A DNA stretch of 64,000 nucleotides from Acidobacteriota bacterium (GTDB taxonomy: Bacteria > Acidobacteriota > Holophagae > Holophagales > Holophagaceae). Location: positions 248,001 through 312,000 of the forward strand of contig JACPYP010000011.1 of assembly GCA_016195985.1 (NCBI GenBank), written 5' to 3'. The notes beneath the pieces are model-generated. The model was not told the origin of the DNA, ran no database searches, and saw only the letters and a program-made list of their open reading frames with translations. Position 1 is the first letter of the stretch, and the number at the start of each line of letters is the position of its first letter. This document shows positions 1 through 8,404 of this stretch, piece after piece. The position numbers and the translations under genes are program-made.

Positions 1-1
1 G

Positions 2-1072
2 TTCAAGGCCCGCTACACGGGCACGCCCGAAGCCATCAAGCGCATGTTGATCCATCTGGCCGAGGACGTGCGGCGACACCTGGCCCGTCTGGGGCTGAGC
101 AGCATGGCGGAACTGCGGGACCGCACGGACCTCCTGACGATCTCGCCCGAGCATGCGACCTTCGTCCAGGACCGGAAACTGGACTTGTCGGCCTTTCTGG
201 CCGCCCCCCCGGAACCCGAAGCCGGAGAGCTGCCTGCCCTCCAGCCGGAAGGCGTGGGGCCGCTGAATCGCCAGATCCTCGAAGCCGCCGGGGCTTTCCT
301 GGGTCAGGCTGGAGAGGGCCTGCTGGCCTTCCCCATCGGCACCGAGGACCGCGGCGTCCTCGCTACCCTGGCGGGAGAGATCGCCCAGGGCATCCGCGAA
401 CGCCGCCGCGCGGGTGAGGATCCCGCCGTGCCGGGCCTGCTCCGGGTCACCTTTACCGGCAGCGCCGGCCAGGGTTTCGGCGCCTTCCTTACCGAGGGCC
501 TGGAGGTGAGGCTCCTGGGCGAAGCCAACGATTCCGTGGCCAAATCCATGTCCGGCGGCACGCTGAGTCTGCAGCCGGGACCCGCCGCCACCTTCACGCC
601 TGAAGAAAACGCCATTCTGGGCAACGGCGCCCTCTACGGCGCCACTGGGGGCCGGTTTTTCGCGCGGGGCCTCGCGGGGGACCGCTTCGCCGTGCGCAAC
701 AGCGGCGCCAGCGCCGTGGTCGAAGGGGCCGGCCACCATGCCTGCGAGTACATGACCCGGGGCGCCGTGGCCATCCTGGGCCAGGTGCTCACCAATGCGG
801 GCGCGGGCATGACGGGGGGCTGCCTCTTCCTGCGCCGGGAACACATGCACCGGGTCAACAGCGACTACCTGTCTCCCGTGGCCTGGCGTCCGGAGGAAGA
901 AGGCCTCTTCCACAGCCTGCTGGAGGCCCACCTGGCGAATACGGGCAGCGCCACCGCCGAAGCGCTGCTGGCGGACTGGGCCGGAACCGTGAACGCCTTC
1001 CTGCCCTTCCTGCCCGTCGCCGTGGCCGCCGGCCTCCCGGCCCATCCTGCCAAACCCACCGCCAAGGCCTGA
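2..1072 (+). CDS. gltB: Glutamate synthase large subunit, C-terminal part (5' truncated)
   Basis: The reading frame is open from base 2, before the first ATG at 44, so the gene enters from outside the window and only about 356 C-terminal residues are seen. The first residues, FKARYTGTPEAIKRM, match the end of the FMN/synthase domain of NADPH-glutamate synthase. The rest is the GXGXG beta-helix domain: GSAGQGFGAFL, then LGEANDSVAKSMSGG, then GATGG and NSGASAVVEGAGHHACEYM. The enzyme makes two glutamates from glutamine and 2-oxoglutarate. The C-terminal extension after VNSDYLSPVAW matches the usual end of the large subunit. No gltD follows; the next gene is on the other strand. Confidence 0.93.
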   Translation, partial: FKARYTGTPEAIKRMLIHLAEDVRRHLARLGLSSMAELRDRTDLLTISPEHATFVQDRKLDLSAFLAAPPEPEAGELPALQPEGVGPLNRQILEAAGAFLGQAGEGLLAFPIGTEDRGVLATLAGEIAQGIRERRRAGEDPAVPGLLRVTFTGSAGQGFGAFLTEGLEVRLLGEANDSVAKSMSGGTLSLQPGPAATFTPEENAILGNGALYGATGGRFFARGLAGDRFAVRNSGASAVVEGAGHHACEYMTRGAVAILGQVLTNAGAGMTGGCLFLRREHMHRVNSDYLSPVAWRPEEEGLFHSLLEAHLANTGSATAEALLADWAGTVNAFLPFLPVAVAAGLPAHPAKPTAKA

Positions 1073-1096
1073 GGCGCGGCCCGCATCCACGATCGA

Positions 1097-1153
1097 GATC
1101 CACCACGGAGACACGGAGGGCACGGAGGTCTCCGAGAGACTCCCTGGTGGATC
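1097..1153. terminator. Inverted repeat between convergent genes
   Basis: Nine-base arms GATCCACCA (1097-1105) and TGGTGGATC (1145-1153) enclose a smaller imperfect hairpin around GGAGGTCTCC/GAGACTCC and a short tandem phrase with CACGGAG repeated three times. It lies between the ends of gltB (+) and the radical SAM gene (-), so it could terminate both transcripts. There is no clear T tract, and the outer loop is long. Confidence 0.35.
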
Positions 1154-1167
1154 CTTCCCGCTTGACC

Positions 1168-2067
1168 TCAGCCCACCCGGTCGAACAGCCCTGGCAGGCC
1201 CGGCTGCGGGGTGGGAACGGCCACGGCGGCCGGGGAGGACCTGGGCCTGGCTTCCCGCATCCGCTTCTTCGCAGGGAAGGTCTCCTGGAAGGCCTCGCGG
1301 ATGCCCTCCTTGTAGTCGGGGTTCAGGATCTTCAGCCAGCCGTGATCGGCGAGCACCTTGTAGAAGGGATCCTCCTTGAGCAGACGCAGGCCGCCCACCC
1401 AAGCGTTAGCGGCTCCGCTGGCCTTGGCGCGGCGGGCGAAGGCCTTGGCATCATGCACCGCCAGCAGGGGCGCCACCGCGATGGTGACGGAAATGCCGCC
1501 GGCCGCGAGGCGCTCCGCGGCGGCCCATCGGCTGGGAATGGCTGGGGCGTGGGGCTCCACGACCTGCCTTACGGTGTCATCGTCCGTGGGAATGGACAGG
1601 CCCACCGCGAGCCGGTCCCCGAAGGCCCGCAGGAGATCCAGATCCTGCAGCACCAGCGGTGAACGGGTGTGGACGATGACTTCGGTGGTGGGGCAAAGCA
1701 GCAGCACTTCCAGACAGCGGCGAGTCAGGCGGTACTGGCGCTCCAGGGGCTGGTAGGGGTCCGTGGCCGAGGCCATGAACACCCGGGCATCGTGCAGCTT
1801 GTGCCGCTGGGACCAGAGCAGCTCGGGCGCGTTCATCTTGGGCGCCACCCACTGCCCCCACTCCCCGGGTTTGTGGAGGGCGTTGGGGTACTCCCGCACA
1901 TAGCAGTAGCGGCAGCCGTGGCCGCAACCCCGGTAGGGGCTCAGGGCGAACCCGAAGCCGTACCGCTCGTCCTTTTGAGGGCGGAGAATGGAGCGGGCCT
2001 CCTCGGGTTCCACGAGAAGGTCCTTGAAGAGGGAGGGAGGCGCCAGGGTGGACGGAAGAAACGTCAT
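1168..2067 (-). CDS. SPL-family radical SAM protein
   Basis: A 299-residue protein with the CX3CX2C iron-sulfur motif CGHGCRYCYVREYP near residue 48, in the variant typical of spore-photoproduct-lyase-like radical SAM proteins (Rv2578c/COG1533 group). Downstream blocks VFMASATDPYQPLERQYRLT and VIVHTRSPLVLQDLDLL are characteristic of that group, which is widespread in non-sporulating bacteria and whose substrate is unknown. A role in DNA or nucleotide photoproduct repair is suggested only by family name. It starts 30 bases after the DUF421 gene on the same strand and may be the last gene of that run. Confidence 0.85.
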   Translation of the reverse strand: MTFLPSTLAPPSLFKDLLVEPEEARSILRPQKDERYGFGFALSPYRGCGHGCRYCYVREYPNALHKPGEWGQWVAPKMNAPELLWSQRHKLHDARVFMASATDPYQPLERQYRLTRRCLEVLLLCPTTEVIVHTRSPLVLQDLDLLRAFGDRLAVGLSIPTDDDTVRQVVEPHAPAIPSRWAAAERLAAGGISVTIAVAPLLAVHDAKAFARRAKASGAANAWVGGLRLLKEDPFYKVLADHGWLKILNPDYKEGIREAFQETFPAKKRMREARPRSSPAAVAVPTPQPGLPGLFDRVG

Positions 2068-2097
2068 GCCCCAAGTCTTCGCTTTTTATTCGTTTCG

Positions 2098-2622
2098 TCA
2101 AGCCCTCTCGGGAACCTTGGCGACCACATTGATGCGGCCGTTGGTTTCTAGGATGGCCACCCGCACTTCCGCGAGATCCGACATGCCCGCCTGGCGGACG
2201 GCGGCCATGAGCTCGTGGCGTGTGATGCGCTCCGTGGCCAGCATGGCTTCGTCGACCTGGCCGTTGTGGACGAGGATCTGCGGCCTTCCCTCCAGGAGGG
2301 TTTCGGCCTTCTTGCTGCGCCAGGTGATCCAGGACAGCACCCCGTTGGCGGCCAGCAGGGTGGCCACCAGAATGAAACCCGCCGCCACGGTGTTGTCGCC
2401 GGCGTTCATGCTGTTTTGCACCGCGTTGCTCAGCACCAGCAGCAGCACCAGGTCGAAGGGCGCCAGCTGCCCCACCTGCCGCTTGCCCGTCAAGCGCAGG
2501 GTGATGAGCAGGAAGCCGTAGACCAGCAGGCCCCGGAGAACGAATTCCCACCAGGGCTGGGCCATCTTCCACATGGAGGCCCCCACGGGCAGGACGCCGT
2601 CAAGGCAGGCCAGCAAGGACAT
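2098..2622 (-). CDS. DUF421 (YetF-like) membrane protein
   Basis: A 174-residue protein with hydrophobic segments around residues 24-45, 58-75 and 80-98. It has the DUF421 signature LRLTGKRQVGQLAPFDLVLLL followed by NAVQNSMN, then a small soluble C-terminal domain (ILVHNGQVDEAMLATERITRHEL...). The family belongs to YetF/YrbG-like membrane proteins of unknown function, some linked to spore or stress physiology in Bacillus. GGGAG sits 5 bases before the ATG. It lies 13 bases after the DUF481 gene, so the DUF2914-DUF481-DUF421 genes look like one operon. Confidence 0.85.
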   Translation of the reverse strand: MSLLACLDGVLPVGASMWKMAQPWWEFVLRGLLVYGFLLITLRLTGKRQVGQLAPFDLVLLLVLSNAVQNSMNAGDNTVAAGFILVATLLAANGVLSWITWRSKKAETLLEGRPQILVHNGQVDEAMLATERITRHELMAAVRQAGMSDLAEVRVAILETNGRINVVAKVPERA

Positions 2623-2635
2623 GAAGACTCCCGTT

Positions 2636-3496
2636 TCAGAAGGTGATCACCAGGGAGGTCGTGAACACGGTGTCTGTCTTCTTCAGCTGGAAGGGGACCT
2701 GGCCCAGCACCACGGGAGGCGTGGCCACGGGCGTCTGCACCACGTCCACGCCCACGAAGGCGGGCTTGTTCTTGTAGGTCACGTCATACCCCACCTTCAG
2801 GGCCAGGCGGGTCGAAAGGTTCGTGGTGAAGGCGCTGCGCCAGACCGCCAGGTAGTTCTGACTGTCCTTGAAGCTGTCCGAGACGGAGAGTTCCGAAGTG
2901 ACCACTGAAGCATCGAAGAGTTTCTGTTCCACCTTGGCGCCGAAGCGGAACGTGGCGAAGGAATTATCGGCGCCGGCGGTGGTGAGCACGGGCGTTTCCC
3001 TCGTATAGCCAGCGCCGGCATCGGTGAGGACCTTGGTGCGGTCGTCCTTGATCCACCAGTGGCTCAGGCCGGCGATCCCCGTGTACCGGGCCTCCAGGCC
3101 CGCAGGAATGTTCCGCTCCCAACTCCCAGCGCCGAACCATTCCAGCCACTCGGACAGGTGGTGGTTGTATCGCAGGTTCGCGAAATAGGACTCCGTGCTG
3201 GTCTTGGTGGTGCGGACCTCCGTCACCGTGGCGGAGGCCAAGTCGGGCCCCAAGGCCGTCCGGTCCACCGTGGTCGCCGCGGCCCGCACGCCGCCCAGGC
3301 CGAAGACGATGGTGGCCTTGCTCCAGGTGTACTTGTAGTCATTGGAGAAGCCCAGGCTCTGGCTGGTGGCGTTGCCGCCCACGGCGACATAGCCCAGTGC
3401 GGCCTTGTCGGACCAGGGCGATTTCGGGGGTTCCGGGGTTTGGGCGACGAGAGTTGGGGCCGCCAGGGCGGCGGCCAGAACGGGAATCAGACGCAT
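2636..3496 (-). CDS. DUF481 outer-membrane protein (YdiY-like)
   Basis: A 286-residue protein with an N-terminal signal peptide (MRLIPVLAAALAAPTLVAQ, cleavage after VAQ likely). The body is made of alternating beta strands ending in the aromatic TSLVITF, as expected of an outer-membrane beta-barrel. The motif WSDKAALGYVAVGGNATSQS is typical of DUF481 (YdiY-type salt-induced outer-membrane protein). The substrate is unknown. The start codon is 4 bases past the stop of the upstream DUF2914 gene, and a GGAGG lies inside that gene's last codons, suggesting translational coupling. Confidence 0.8.
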   Translation of the reverse strand: MRLIPVLAAALAAPTLVAQTPEPPKSPWSDKAALGYVAVGGNATSQSLGFSNDYKYTWSKATIVFGLGGVRAAATTVDRTALGPDLASATVTEVRTTKTSTESYFANLRYNHHLSEWLEWFGAGSWERNIPAGLEARYTGIAGLSHWWIKDDRTKVLTDAGAGYTRETPVLTTAGADNSFATFRFGAKVEQKLFDASVVTSELSVSDSFKDSQNYLAVWRSAFTTNLSTRLALKVGYDVTYKNKPAFVGVDVVQTPVATPPVVLGQVPFQLKKTDTVFTTSLVITF

Positions 3497-3500
3497 GGGA

Positions 3501-3878
3501 CTACTGGACCTCCACCTTGAAGGTGGCCGATCCCAGCTCGGCGTTCTGGTCGTTCAGGAGCTTCACGGTCCACTCGCCGTCATCGCCCTGGCGGAAGGTG
3601 CGGTAGGCGTGCGTGCGGTAGGGCGAACGGGGCACCTTGAGCTCCTGCTTTGAGTTCTTGTCTCCCTTGCTGAACACCACGGTGACGGTGCTGTCGGCAG
3701 CGCCGGTGACCTTGGCCCACACGAAGATGCGCGTGCCGGCGGGCACCTTGAAGTCGGTGGACTCGCCCACGACTTCCATCTTTTCCACGGCGGTGCCTGT
3801 CTTCAGCTCCGCGTGGGGCTTGTCCTGGGCCAGGAGCAGGGAGGGCAGGAGAAGGGCGGCGAACAGGGTGCGGCGCAT
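3501..3878 (-). CDS. DUF2914 domain protein, exported
   Basis: A 125-residue protein with a signal peptide (MRRTLFAALLLPSLLLAQ) and a single C-terminal DUF2914-type beta domain containing GTRIFVWAKVTGA and RTFRQGDDGEWTVKLLNDQ, the family's usual W-x-V motif region. A longer frame extends upstream to 3932, but AAGGAG lies 5 bases before the ATG at 3878 and the signal peptide begins there, so this start is preferred. Function is unknown; an envelope location is inferred from the signal peptide and the DUF481 neighbour. Confidence 0.8.
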   Translation of the reverse strand: MRRTLFAALLLPSLLLAQDKPHAELKTGTAVEKMEVVGESTDFKVPAGTRIFVWAKVTGAADSTVTVVFSKGDKNSKQELKVPRSPYRTHAYRTFRQGDDGEWTVKLLNDQNAELGSATFKVEVQ

Positions 3879-3963
3879 GGGAACTCCTTGGGATGCACGC
3901 CCCATTCTGGGAGCGAACATCCTTCCTGTCATCCAACCGGAAAAAACAGCCTCGGCGCCTGGT

Positions 3964-5220
3964 TCAGTTCCAAGCCTCCAGGCCTTCCAGAATGTCGCGC
4001 ACCCCGGGGCCGAAACGCGCGTTACTCAGCCAGTCGACGCCGCCGGGCAGGCCCTCAAGAGCCGCTTTTACGCGGCCGCGGTGGCCCAGCTCCGGACGCG
4101 GAATGGCCCGCTCGGCGCGTTCGTGGCGCACGGCGGACGCTTCGCTGAGGGAGGGAATCCAGTGCTTCAGGCGGGCGGAGACGCCTTCCCACTGGTCCAG
4201 ATCCACGGGTTTCCCGAAAGCGCCGCCGATGAAGCTGCGCAGTTGCATGAGATCTTCCGGCGCGCTCTGGGGATCCATCCAGGAAGGCACCAGCGAACCC
4301 AGATAGCCCCGGCCTTCGGGCGGATGGATGAGGAAGCCGAAACTGTCCTTGAGAGCGGGCAGCGGCGTGTGGCGGCTGTGCCAGAGATCCACCGAAGTGT
4401 AGGGAATGGCCGCCAGGGCCCCGGCGCTTTGCGGCGCCACTGGGCCCAACAGGGCCGCGGCCTCGAAGGCGGGCAGTGCCAGCACCACCCGGTCAGCTTC
4501 CCGCGCCTCGCCGCCGCCGCTCACGCGCCAGCGGCCGTCGGCCAGGCGCACCAGGCGCTCAGCCCGCAGGCCCGTGCGAACCGCGGGCAGTTTCGAGGCC
4601 AGCCGGATGGGCAGCTGCCCCATGCCACCCTCGGGCACCACCATGTGGCTGACGCCGCTCTTGCGGATGCCGTTCACCAGGCTGCCGGTGGCTTCCCACT
4701 GCTTGAGCTTGGGGATGGCATCCACCGAAAGGATTTCCGGGGGCGCGGCGAGGATGCCCGCCACCATGGCCGGCAGCAGCTCCGTGGCCACGCCCTTGCC
4801 GAGGCGGCGCGTGATGAACGCCGAGAGGCCCTCTTCCGGCTCGGGATCGCGCACGCTGATGAAGGGTTCCAGCGCCATGCGCAGCTTGGCGCCCACGGAC
4901 ATGAGGGGCGAGAACATCAGCGCCGGGGGCGAGGCTGGCACGGGAACGAGCCGCCCGCCCTTCCCCACCCAGCGGGCGCCGGTGCCCGGAGACCGGAATG
5001 GCAAGCCGATGGCGCTGAAGAGGCGATCCACCGCCGTGCCCTTCTGCCACAGCACGCCCTGGGGGCCCGTCTCGAAGTGGCCGCCCTCCCAGGGCAGGGT
5101 CTTCATCCAGCCACCCACGCTGGCCCCGGCTTCCCACACTTCCACGGCCTCCCCGCGGCGGTGCAGATGCCACGCCGCCGCGAGTCCCGTGACACCGCCG
5201 CCGAGGATGAGGGTGCTCAT
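3964..5220 (-). CDS. hemY: Protoporphyrinogen/coproporphyrinogen oxidase, HemY type
   Basis: A 418-residue FAD enzyme. The N-terminus MSTLILGGGVTGLAAAWHLHR is a dinucleotide-binding GxGxxG fold, followed by the E...GG motif (WEAGASVGGWMKT) and the family block HFETGPQGVLW. Later blocks are MVAGILAAPPEILSVDA, VPEGGMGQLP and a C-terminal GPGVRDILEGLEAW that would contact FAD. It oxidises protoporphyrinogen IX, or coproporphyrinogen in the coproheme branch, in late heme synthesis. Its ATG (5220) overlaps the TGA of hemH as ATGA, so the two are translationally coupled. The upstream extension of the frame to 5451 is discarded because it lies inside hemH. Confidence 0.92.
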   Translation of the reverse strand: MSTLILGGGVTGLAAAWHLHRRGEAVEVWEAGASVGGWMKTLPWEGGHFETGPQGVLWQKGTAVDRLFSAIGLPFRSPGTGARWVGKGGRLVPVPASPPALMFSPLMSVGAKLRMALEPFISVRDPEPEEGLSAFITRRLGKGVATELLPAMVAGILAAPPEILSVDAIPKLKQWEATGSLVNGIRKSGVSHMVVPEGGMGQLPIRLASKLPAVRTGLRAERLVRLADGRWRVSGGGEAREADRVVLALPAFEAAALLGPVAPQSAGALAAIPYTSVDLWHSRHTPLPALKDSFGFLIHPPEGRGYLGSLVPSWMDPQSAPEDLMQLRSFIGGAFGKPVDLDQWEGVSARLKHWIPSLSEASAVRHERAERAIPRPELGHRGRVKAALEGLPGGVDWLSNARFGPGVRDILEGLEAWN

Positions 5221-6164
5221 GGGAGGACCTCCAGGACGCGCCGAGCGAGGCAACGGATGTAGGCGGGATCTATGCCCGGAGCGGCCACGCGGCGGTAGGT
5301 GCGGATGCCCGCGGCGCGGGCCACATGCCGGTACTCGATATCGAGCTCGTGCAGGGTTTCGATATGCTCGCTGACGAAGCTCATGGGCACCACGATGACA
5401 TCCTTGCCACCCATGGCTTTCAGCACCGTCTTCAACGGCGGCTCCAGCCATTTCACCGGGCCGGTGCGGCTCTGGTAGGCCAGCAGGTAGCCCCCGGGAA
5501 TCTCGCCGATGCGCGCCATGATGGCATCGCGGGTGGCGTGGATCTCCTTCTCGTAGGGATCGCCCGCCTCGATCTGGCGCAGAGGCAGGCTGTGGGCGCT
5601 GAAAATCACGGTGGCGTGGGGCAGTTCCTGCAATGCCGCGCGCAACGGCGCTTCCAGCGAATCCAGGTAATCGGGGTCGGTGGCGTAGTGATCAACCCCA
5701 GGCAGAACCTCCAGGCCCGCTTTGGCCGCCTCCAGGGCCAGCTCGCGCAGGCTGGAACCGGTGGTGGCACGGCAATCGTGGGGGTAGAGGGTGACGGGCA
5801 CCAGTTTCCGGATGCCATCCCGCTTCAGGGCCCTGAGCAGTCCGGAGGCCCGCGGCGCGGCGTAGCGGAAGCAGAGCTTCACGGGCTCGTGGCGCCCCTG
5901 GGCGCGCAGCGCGGCCCGCAATGCCGAGGCCTGGAAGGCGCTTTCCCGCAGCAGAGGGGAGCCGCCGCCGATCTCCGCATAGCGTCCCCTGGCGCCGGGA
6001 GCGCGCAGCTTGGCGATGAGTGTCGAGAAAGGCCCCTGCAGCCAGGCGGGGCCCGGCAGCTTGATCAGGTCCCGGTCCCCGAAGAGCGCGGCCAGAAAGG
6101 GTTCCACCTGATCCAGGTTCACCGGACCGCCCAGGTTCAGGAGAAGGATCGCCGTGTCTCGCAT
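5217..6164 (-). CDS. hemH: Ferrochelatase
   Basis: A 315-residue protein, the usual length for soluble bacterial ferrochelatase. It contains LLNLGGP at the N-terminus, IGGGSPLL, the metal-binding histidine block VIFSAHSLPLRQIEAGDPY and the C-terminal VPMSFVSEHIETLHELDIEY with the conserved His and Glu. It inserts Fe(II) into the porphyrin ring. It is the first gene of a two-gene heme operon with hemY and overlaps it by 4 bases. The start at 6164 aligns with the family N-terminus; no strong Shine-Dalgarno sequence is visible. Confidence 0.95.
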   Translation of the reverse strand: MRDTAILLLNLGGPVNLDQVEPFLAALFGDRDLIKLPGPAWLQGPFSTLIAKLRAPGARGRYAEIGGGSPLLRESAFQASALRAALRAQGRHEPVKLCFRYAAPRASGLLRALKRDGIRKLVPVTLYPHDCRATTGSSLRELALEAAKAGLEVLPGVDHYATDPDYLDSLEAPLRAALQELPHATVIFSAHSLPLRQIEAGDPYEKEIHATRDAIMARIGEIPGGYLLAYQSRTGPVKWLEPPLKTVLKAMGGKDVIVVPMSFVSEHIETLHELDIEYRHVARAAGIRTYRRVAAPGIDPAYIRCLARRVLEVLP

Positions 6165-6291
6165 CGTCTTACACCTTAGCGAGAAGTGCCCTGTTCAATC
6201 GTCACGGAAGCCTGGATGGCATCTGTTCCCACATGAGATGGACCGCTTGCCGCCGGCATCCCATAGACTGTCTCAACCGATTGGAGCGCCC

Positions 6292-6819
6292 ATGTCCCTG
6301 TCCGCCTTCGCCGCCCTGCCCGCCTTCTCCGCTCTTCCTGATGGCGCGCGCCTCTGGCTTCTGGCCCTGGTCCAGCCCACGGATGCTGCCGTCCTGGCGC
6401 CGGAGATGGAGGCTCTGATGGCGCGGTGGCGGCACAAGGGCGTGCAGTACCAGGGCGCCTGGACCCTGCTGGAGAACCGCATCCTGGCCGTGGTCGAACC
6501 CACCCTCGCCGCCACCCCCTCGGGATGCGCCATCGACGGCATGCTGCGCGGCGTGAACCAGTTGGCCTCCCGCCTGGGACTCGCGCTGGAGGACCCCCAG
6601 GCAGTGCTCGTGCGCTTGAAGGATGACATCCGAGCCATTCCCCGCGCGGACCTGGAGGCACGCCTCGCCGAGGGAACCCTGGACGGGGCCACGCCCGTGC
6701 TGGACCTGGCCCTGCTTACGCTGGGCGATCTCCGCGAGGGCCGGCTGGAACGCCCCCTTGCCTCCACCTGGATCGGACGGAAGTACAAGATTCAGGCCCC
6801 GGCGATGACCGGGGCCTGA
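6292..6819 (+). CDS. Conserved protein of unknown function (SGC-ID motif family)
   Basis: A 175-residue soluble protein. The central motif ATPSGCAIDGMLRGVNQL and the end STWIGRKYKI resemble a group of roughly 160-residue proteins common in Bacteroidetes, often mislabelled ABC transporter ATPase, which share the SGCSID block and have no known function. No Walker motif is present. The frame is open from 6154, but the longer start would overlap hemH's beginning and lacks family similarity, so the ATG at 6292 is chosen. It is divergent from hemH. Confidence 0.7.
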   Translation: MSLSAFAALPAFSALPDGARLWLLALVQPTDAAVLAPEMEALMARWRHKGVQYQGAWTLLENRILAVVEPTLAATPSGCAIDGMLRGVNQLASRLGLALEDPQAVLVRLKDDIRAIPRADLEARLAEGTLDGATPVLDLALLTLGDLREGRLERPLASTWIGRKYKIQAPAMTGA

Positions 6820-6820
6820 A
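6791..6820. terminator. Strong hairpin at convergent gene ends
   Basis: TTCAGGCCCCGG (6791-6802) pairs perfectly over 12 bases with CCGGGGCCTGAA (6809-6820), with a 6-base loop. It covers the last codons and stop of the upstream plus-strand gene and lies just before the end of the minus-strand gene at 6838. It lacks a T tract, so termination in either direction is an inference. Confidence 0.5.
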
Positions 6821-6837
6821 CCAGGATTCCACTTGAA

Positions 6838-7239
6838 CTAGAAGATCGATTCGCCAGGCTTGCGGCGCCAGGCTTCGGAACGCTTCTGGCCCTCGGCCTT
6901 GGGCTTGGCGTCCTTGGCGGCGGCGAGGGTTTGCAGCAGCGAGCCACCCAGCTTGGAGGCCACGTTCTTGGCCAGGGCTGGAGCGGCGGGAACCGCGGGG
7001 GCGCTGACGGGACCCGAGGCGGAAACCTCCGACGCCAAGCTCTTCGCAGTAACTTCCTTCAGGCGCTTCTCGTACCAAACCTTCCGCTTGGGATCGACCA
7101 CCCGGATGTTTCCGGCCTTCTCCCCTTTTTTCAGAACCTTGGGCTTGGGCTTTTCACGGTCTTCCCGCAACACTGAATCGGGCTTTGCTGCTTCTTCAAG
7201 GATCTTCGCAAGGTTTCCCAGGCCACGCAGGTTCATCAT
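6838..7239 (-). CDS. Hypothetical basic protein
   Basis: A 133-residue protein rich in Lys, Ala and Pro, beginning MMNLRGLGNLAKILEEAAK. The middle part DPKRKVWYEKRLKEV is highly charged, followed by an Ala/Pro/Val-rich linker and a C-terminal GQKRSEAWRRKPGESIF. I recognise no domain. The open frame continues upstream to 7761, but there it runs antisense to the TIGR02757 gene and has shadow composition, so I start at the ATG at 7239; GGAG lies 12 bases upstream. The N-terminal GLGNL is faintly like YbaB-type nucleoid proteins, but too weakly to assign. Confidence 0.5.
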   Translation of the reverse strand: MMNLRGLGNLAKILEEAAKPDSVLREDREKPKPKVLKKGEKAGNIRVVDPKRKVWYEKRLKEVTAKSLASEVSASGPVSAPAVPAAPALAKNVASKLGGSLLQTLAAAKDAKPKAEGQKRSEAWRRKPGESIF

Positions 7240-7374
7240 GTGCGGTAGTTTCTCCAAAAGGGGCCACAGGCCACCACGGACCAGATTAGCGGCAAATCCT
7301 TCATTCACATAGTGATTTAAAGCACGAGTGGCTTGTTTTTCGCAGCGTCTGGCCGCGCCTGGGACACTGGAGGC

Positions 7375-8223
7375 ATGGGAACCCCGACCAAGACCTTGAA
7401 GGCCCGGCTGGATGGCCTCTGCGATCGGTACGACACCAAGGGGGCCCTGGACAAGGATCCGCTCAGCGTGGTCCTCGCCTACGAAGCGCCCATGGACCGG
7501 GAAGTCGGGGCCTTTGTGGCCGCCCACCTGGCCTACGGGCGGGTCGATCCCATGATCCGGGCCGTGCGGGGCGGACTGGCGCCGCTGGGAGCCAAGCCCG
7601 CGAGCTGGTTGAGGAACCGATCCGAAGGGGACATCCGGCGGGAGCTGGAGCTCACCTTGAAGGATTGGGCTTGGCGCTTCCACACCGGGCCGGACCTGGC
7701 CGCCTGGCTGTTGGCCTGGAAGCGGCTCGACGCGGAAAGCGGACAGGGCCTGGAACCCCATCTGCTGCCGGGGACGGAAAGAGGAACCGAGGAAGCCCTG
7801 TCAAGGCTGGTGCAGCGCCTCCGGCTGGAATTGCCGCCGACCTACGGCGCGCGTTTTTCCCTTCCGGATCCCTTGGAAGGTGCCGCCTGCAAACGCTGGC
7901 GCATGTTCCTCCGCTGGATGGCGCGACCCGGCTGGCCGGATCTTGGCCTATGGACCCGATACCCCGTGGAAAGCCTCATCATCCCCCTCGATACCCACGT
8001 GGCGCGGGTTTCCCGCTTCATCGGCCTCAGCGGCCGCCGCACCGCCGACGGGAAGATGGCCATCGAGATCACCGCCTCCCTGCGCCGCCTGGATCCCGAA
8101 GACCCCCTCCGCTACGACTTCGCCCTCAGCCACCTGGGCATTCTTGGAGACTGCCCCGGAGTGCGCAAACGCAGCACCTGCGCGGTGTGTCCCCTGTACT
8201 CCGTGTGTCGGGCGGGCTGTTAA
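7375..8223 (+). CDS. TIGR02757 family protein (HhH-like, Fe-S loop)
   Basis: A 282-residue protein of the TIGR02757/DUF2400 family. Visible motifs are ALDKDPLSVVLAYE near the N-terminus, RWMARPGWPDLGLW, and SLIIPLDTHVARVSRFIGL, where the PLDTHV block mirrors the catalytic loop of helix-hairpin-helix DNA glycosylases. The C-terminus has four cysteines spaced CX8CX2CX5C (ending CAVCPLYSVC), resembling the [4Fe-4S] loop of endonuclease III/MutY. A DNA-repair role is plausible but unproven for this family. The start at 7375 has GGAG just upstream; the alternative at 7333 has none. Confidence 0.82.
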   Translation: MGTPTKTLKARLDGLCDRYDTKGALDKDPLSVVLAYEAPMDREVGAFVAAHLAYGRVDPMIRAVRGGLAPLGAKPASWLRNRSEGDIRRELELTLKDWAWRFHTGPDLAAWLLAWKRLDAESGQGLEPHLLPGTERGTEEALSRLVQRLRLELPPTYGARFSLPDPLEGAACKRWRMFLRWMARPGWPDLGLWTRYPVESLIIPLDTHVARVSRFIGLSGRRTADGKMAIEITASLRRLDPEDPLRYDFALSHLGILGDCPGVRKRSTCAVCPLYSVCRAGC

Positions 8224-8278
8224 TCCGCCGCGCGGCTTCACGGGCTTGCCACGTGGGTGACCGCCGGGTGATGAAGTA

Positions 8279-8293
8279 GGCTCCTGCGGAGCC
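8279..8293. other. Short perfect hairpin in the intergenic region
   Basis: GGCTCC-TGC-GGAGCC lies about 110 bases beyond the 3' end of the SRP RNA on its minus-strand path. No T tract follows on either strand. The rest of 8224-8404 shows no gene; it does contain a 13-base direct copy of part of the SRP RNA 3' arm at 8241-8253. Confidence 0.3.
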
Positions 8294-8404
8294 TGCGGAA
8301 TCGGGCCCCGGCGAGGATCCCATGCCAGTGCCGATTCGCAAGGCCAAGCCGAAGGCGCAGGCTGCGCGATGGCAGGCCTGGACCCGTCGCGCCGCAGGCG
8401 CAAA

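Noticed and set aside
7240-7761. N-terminal extension of the basic hypothetical protein
   Set aside because: It runs antisense through the TIGR02757 gene and adds no recognisable sequence.
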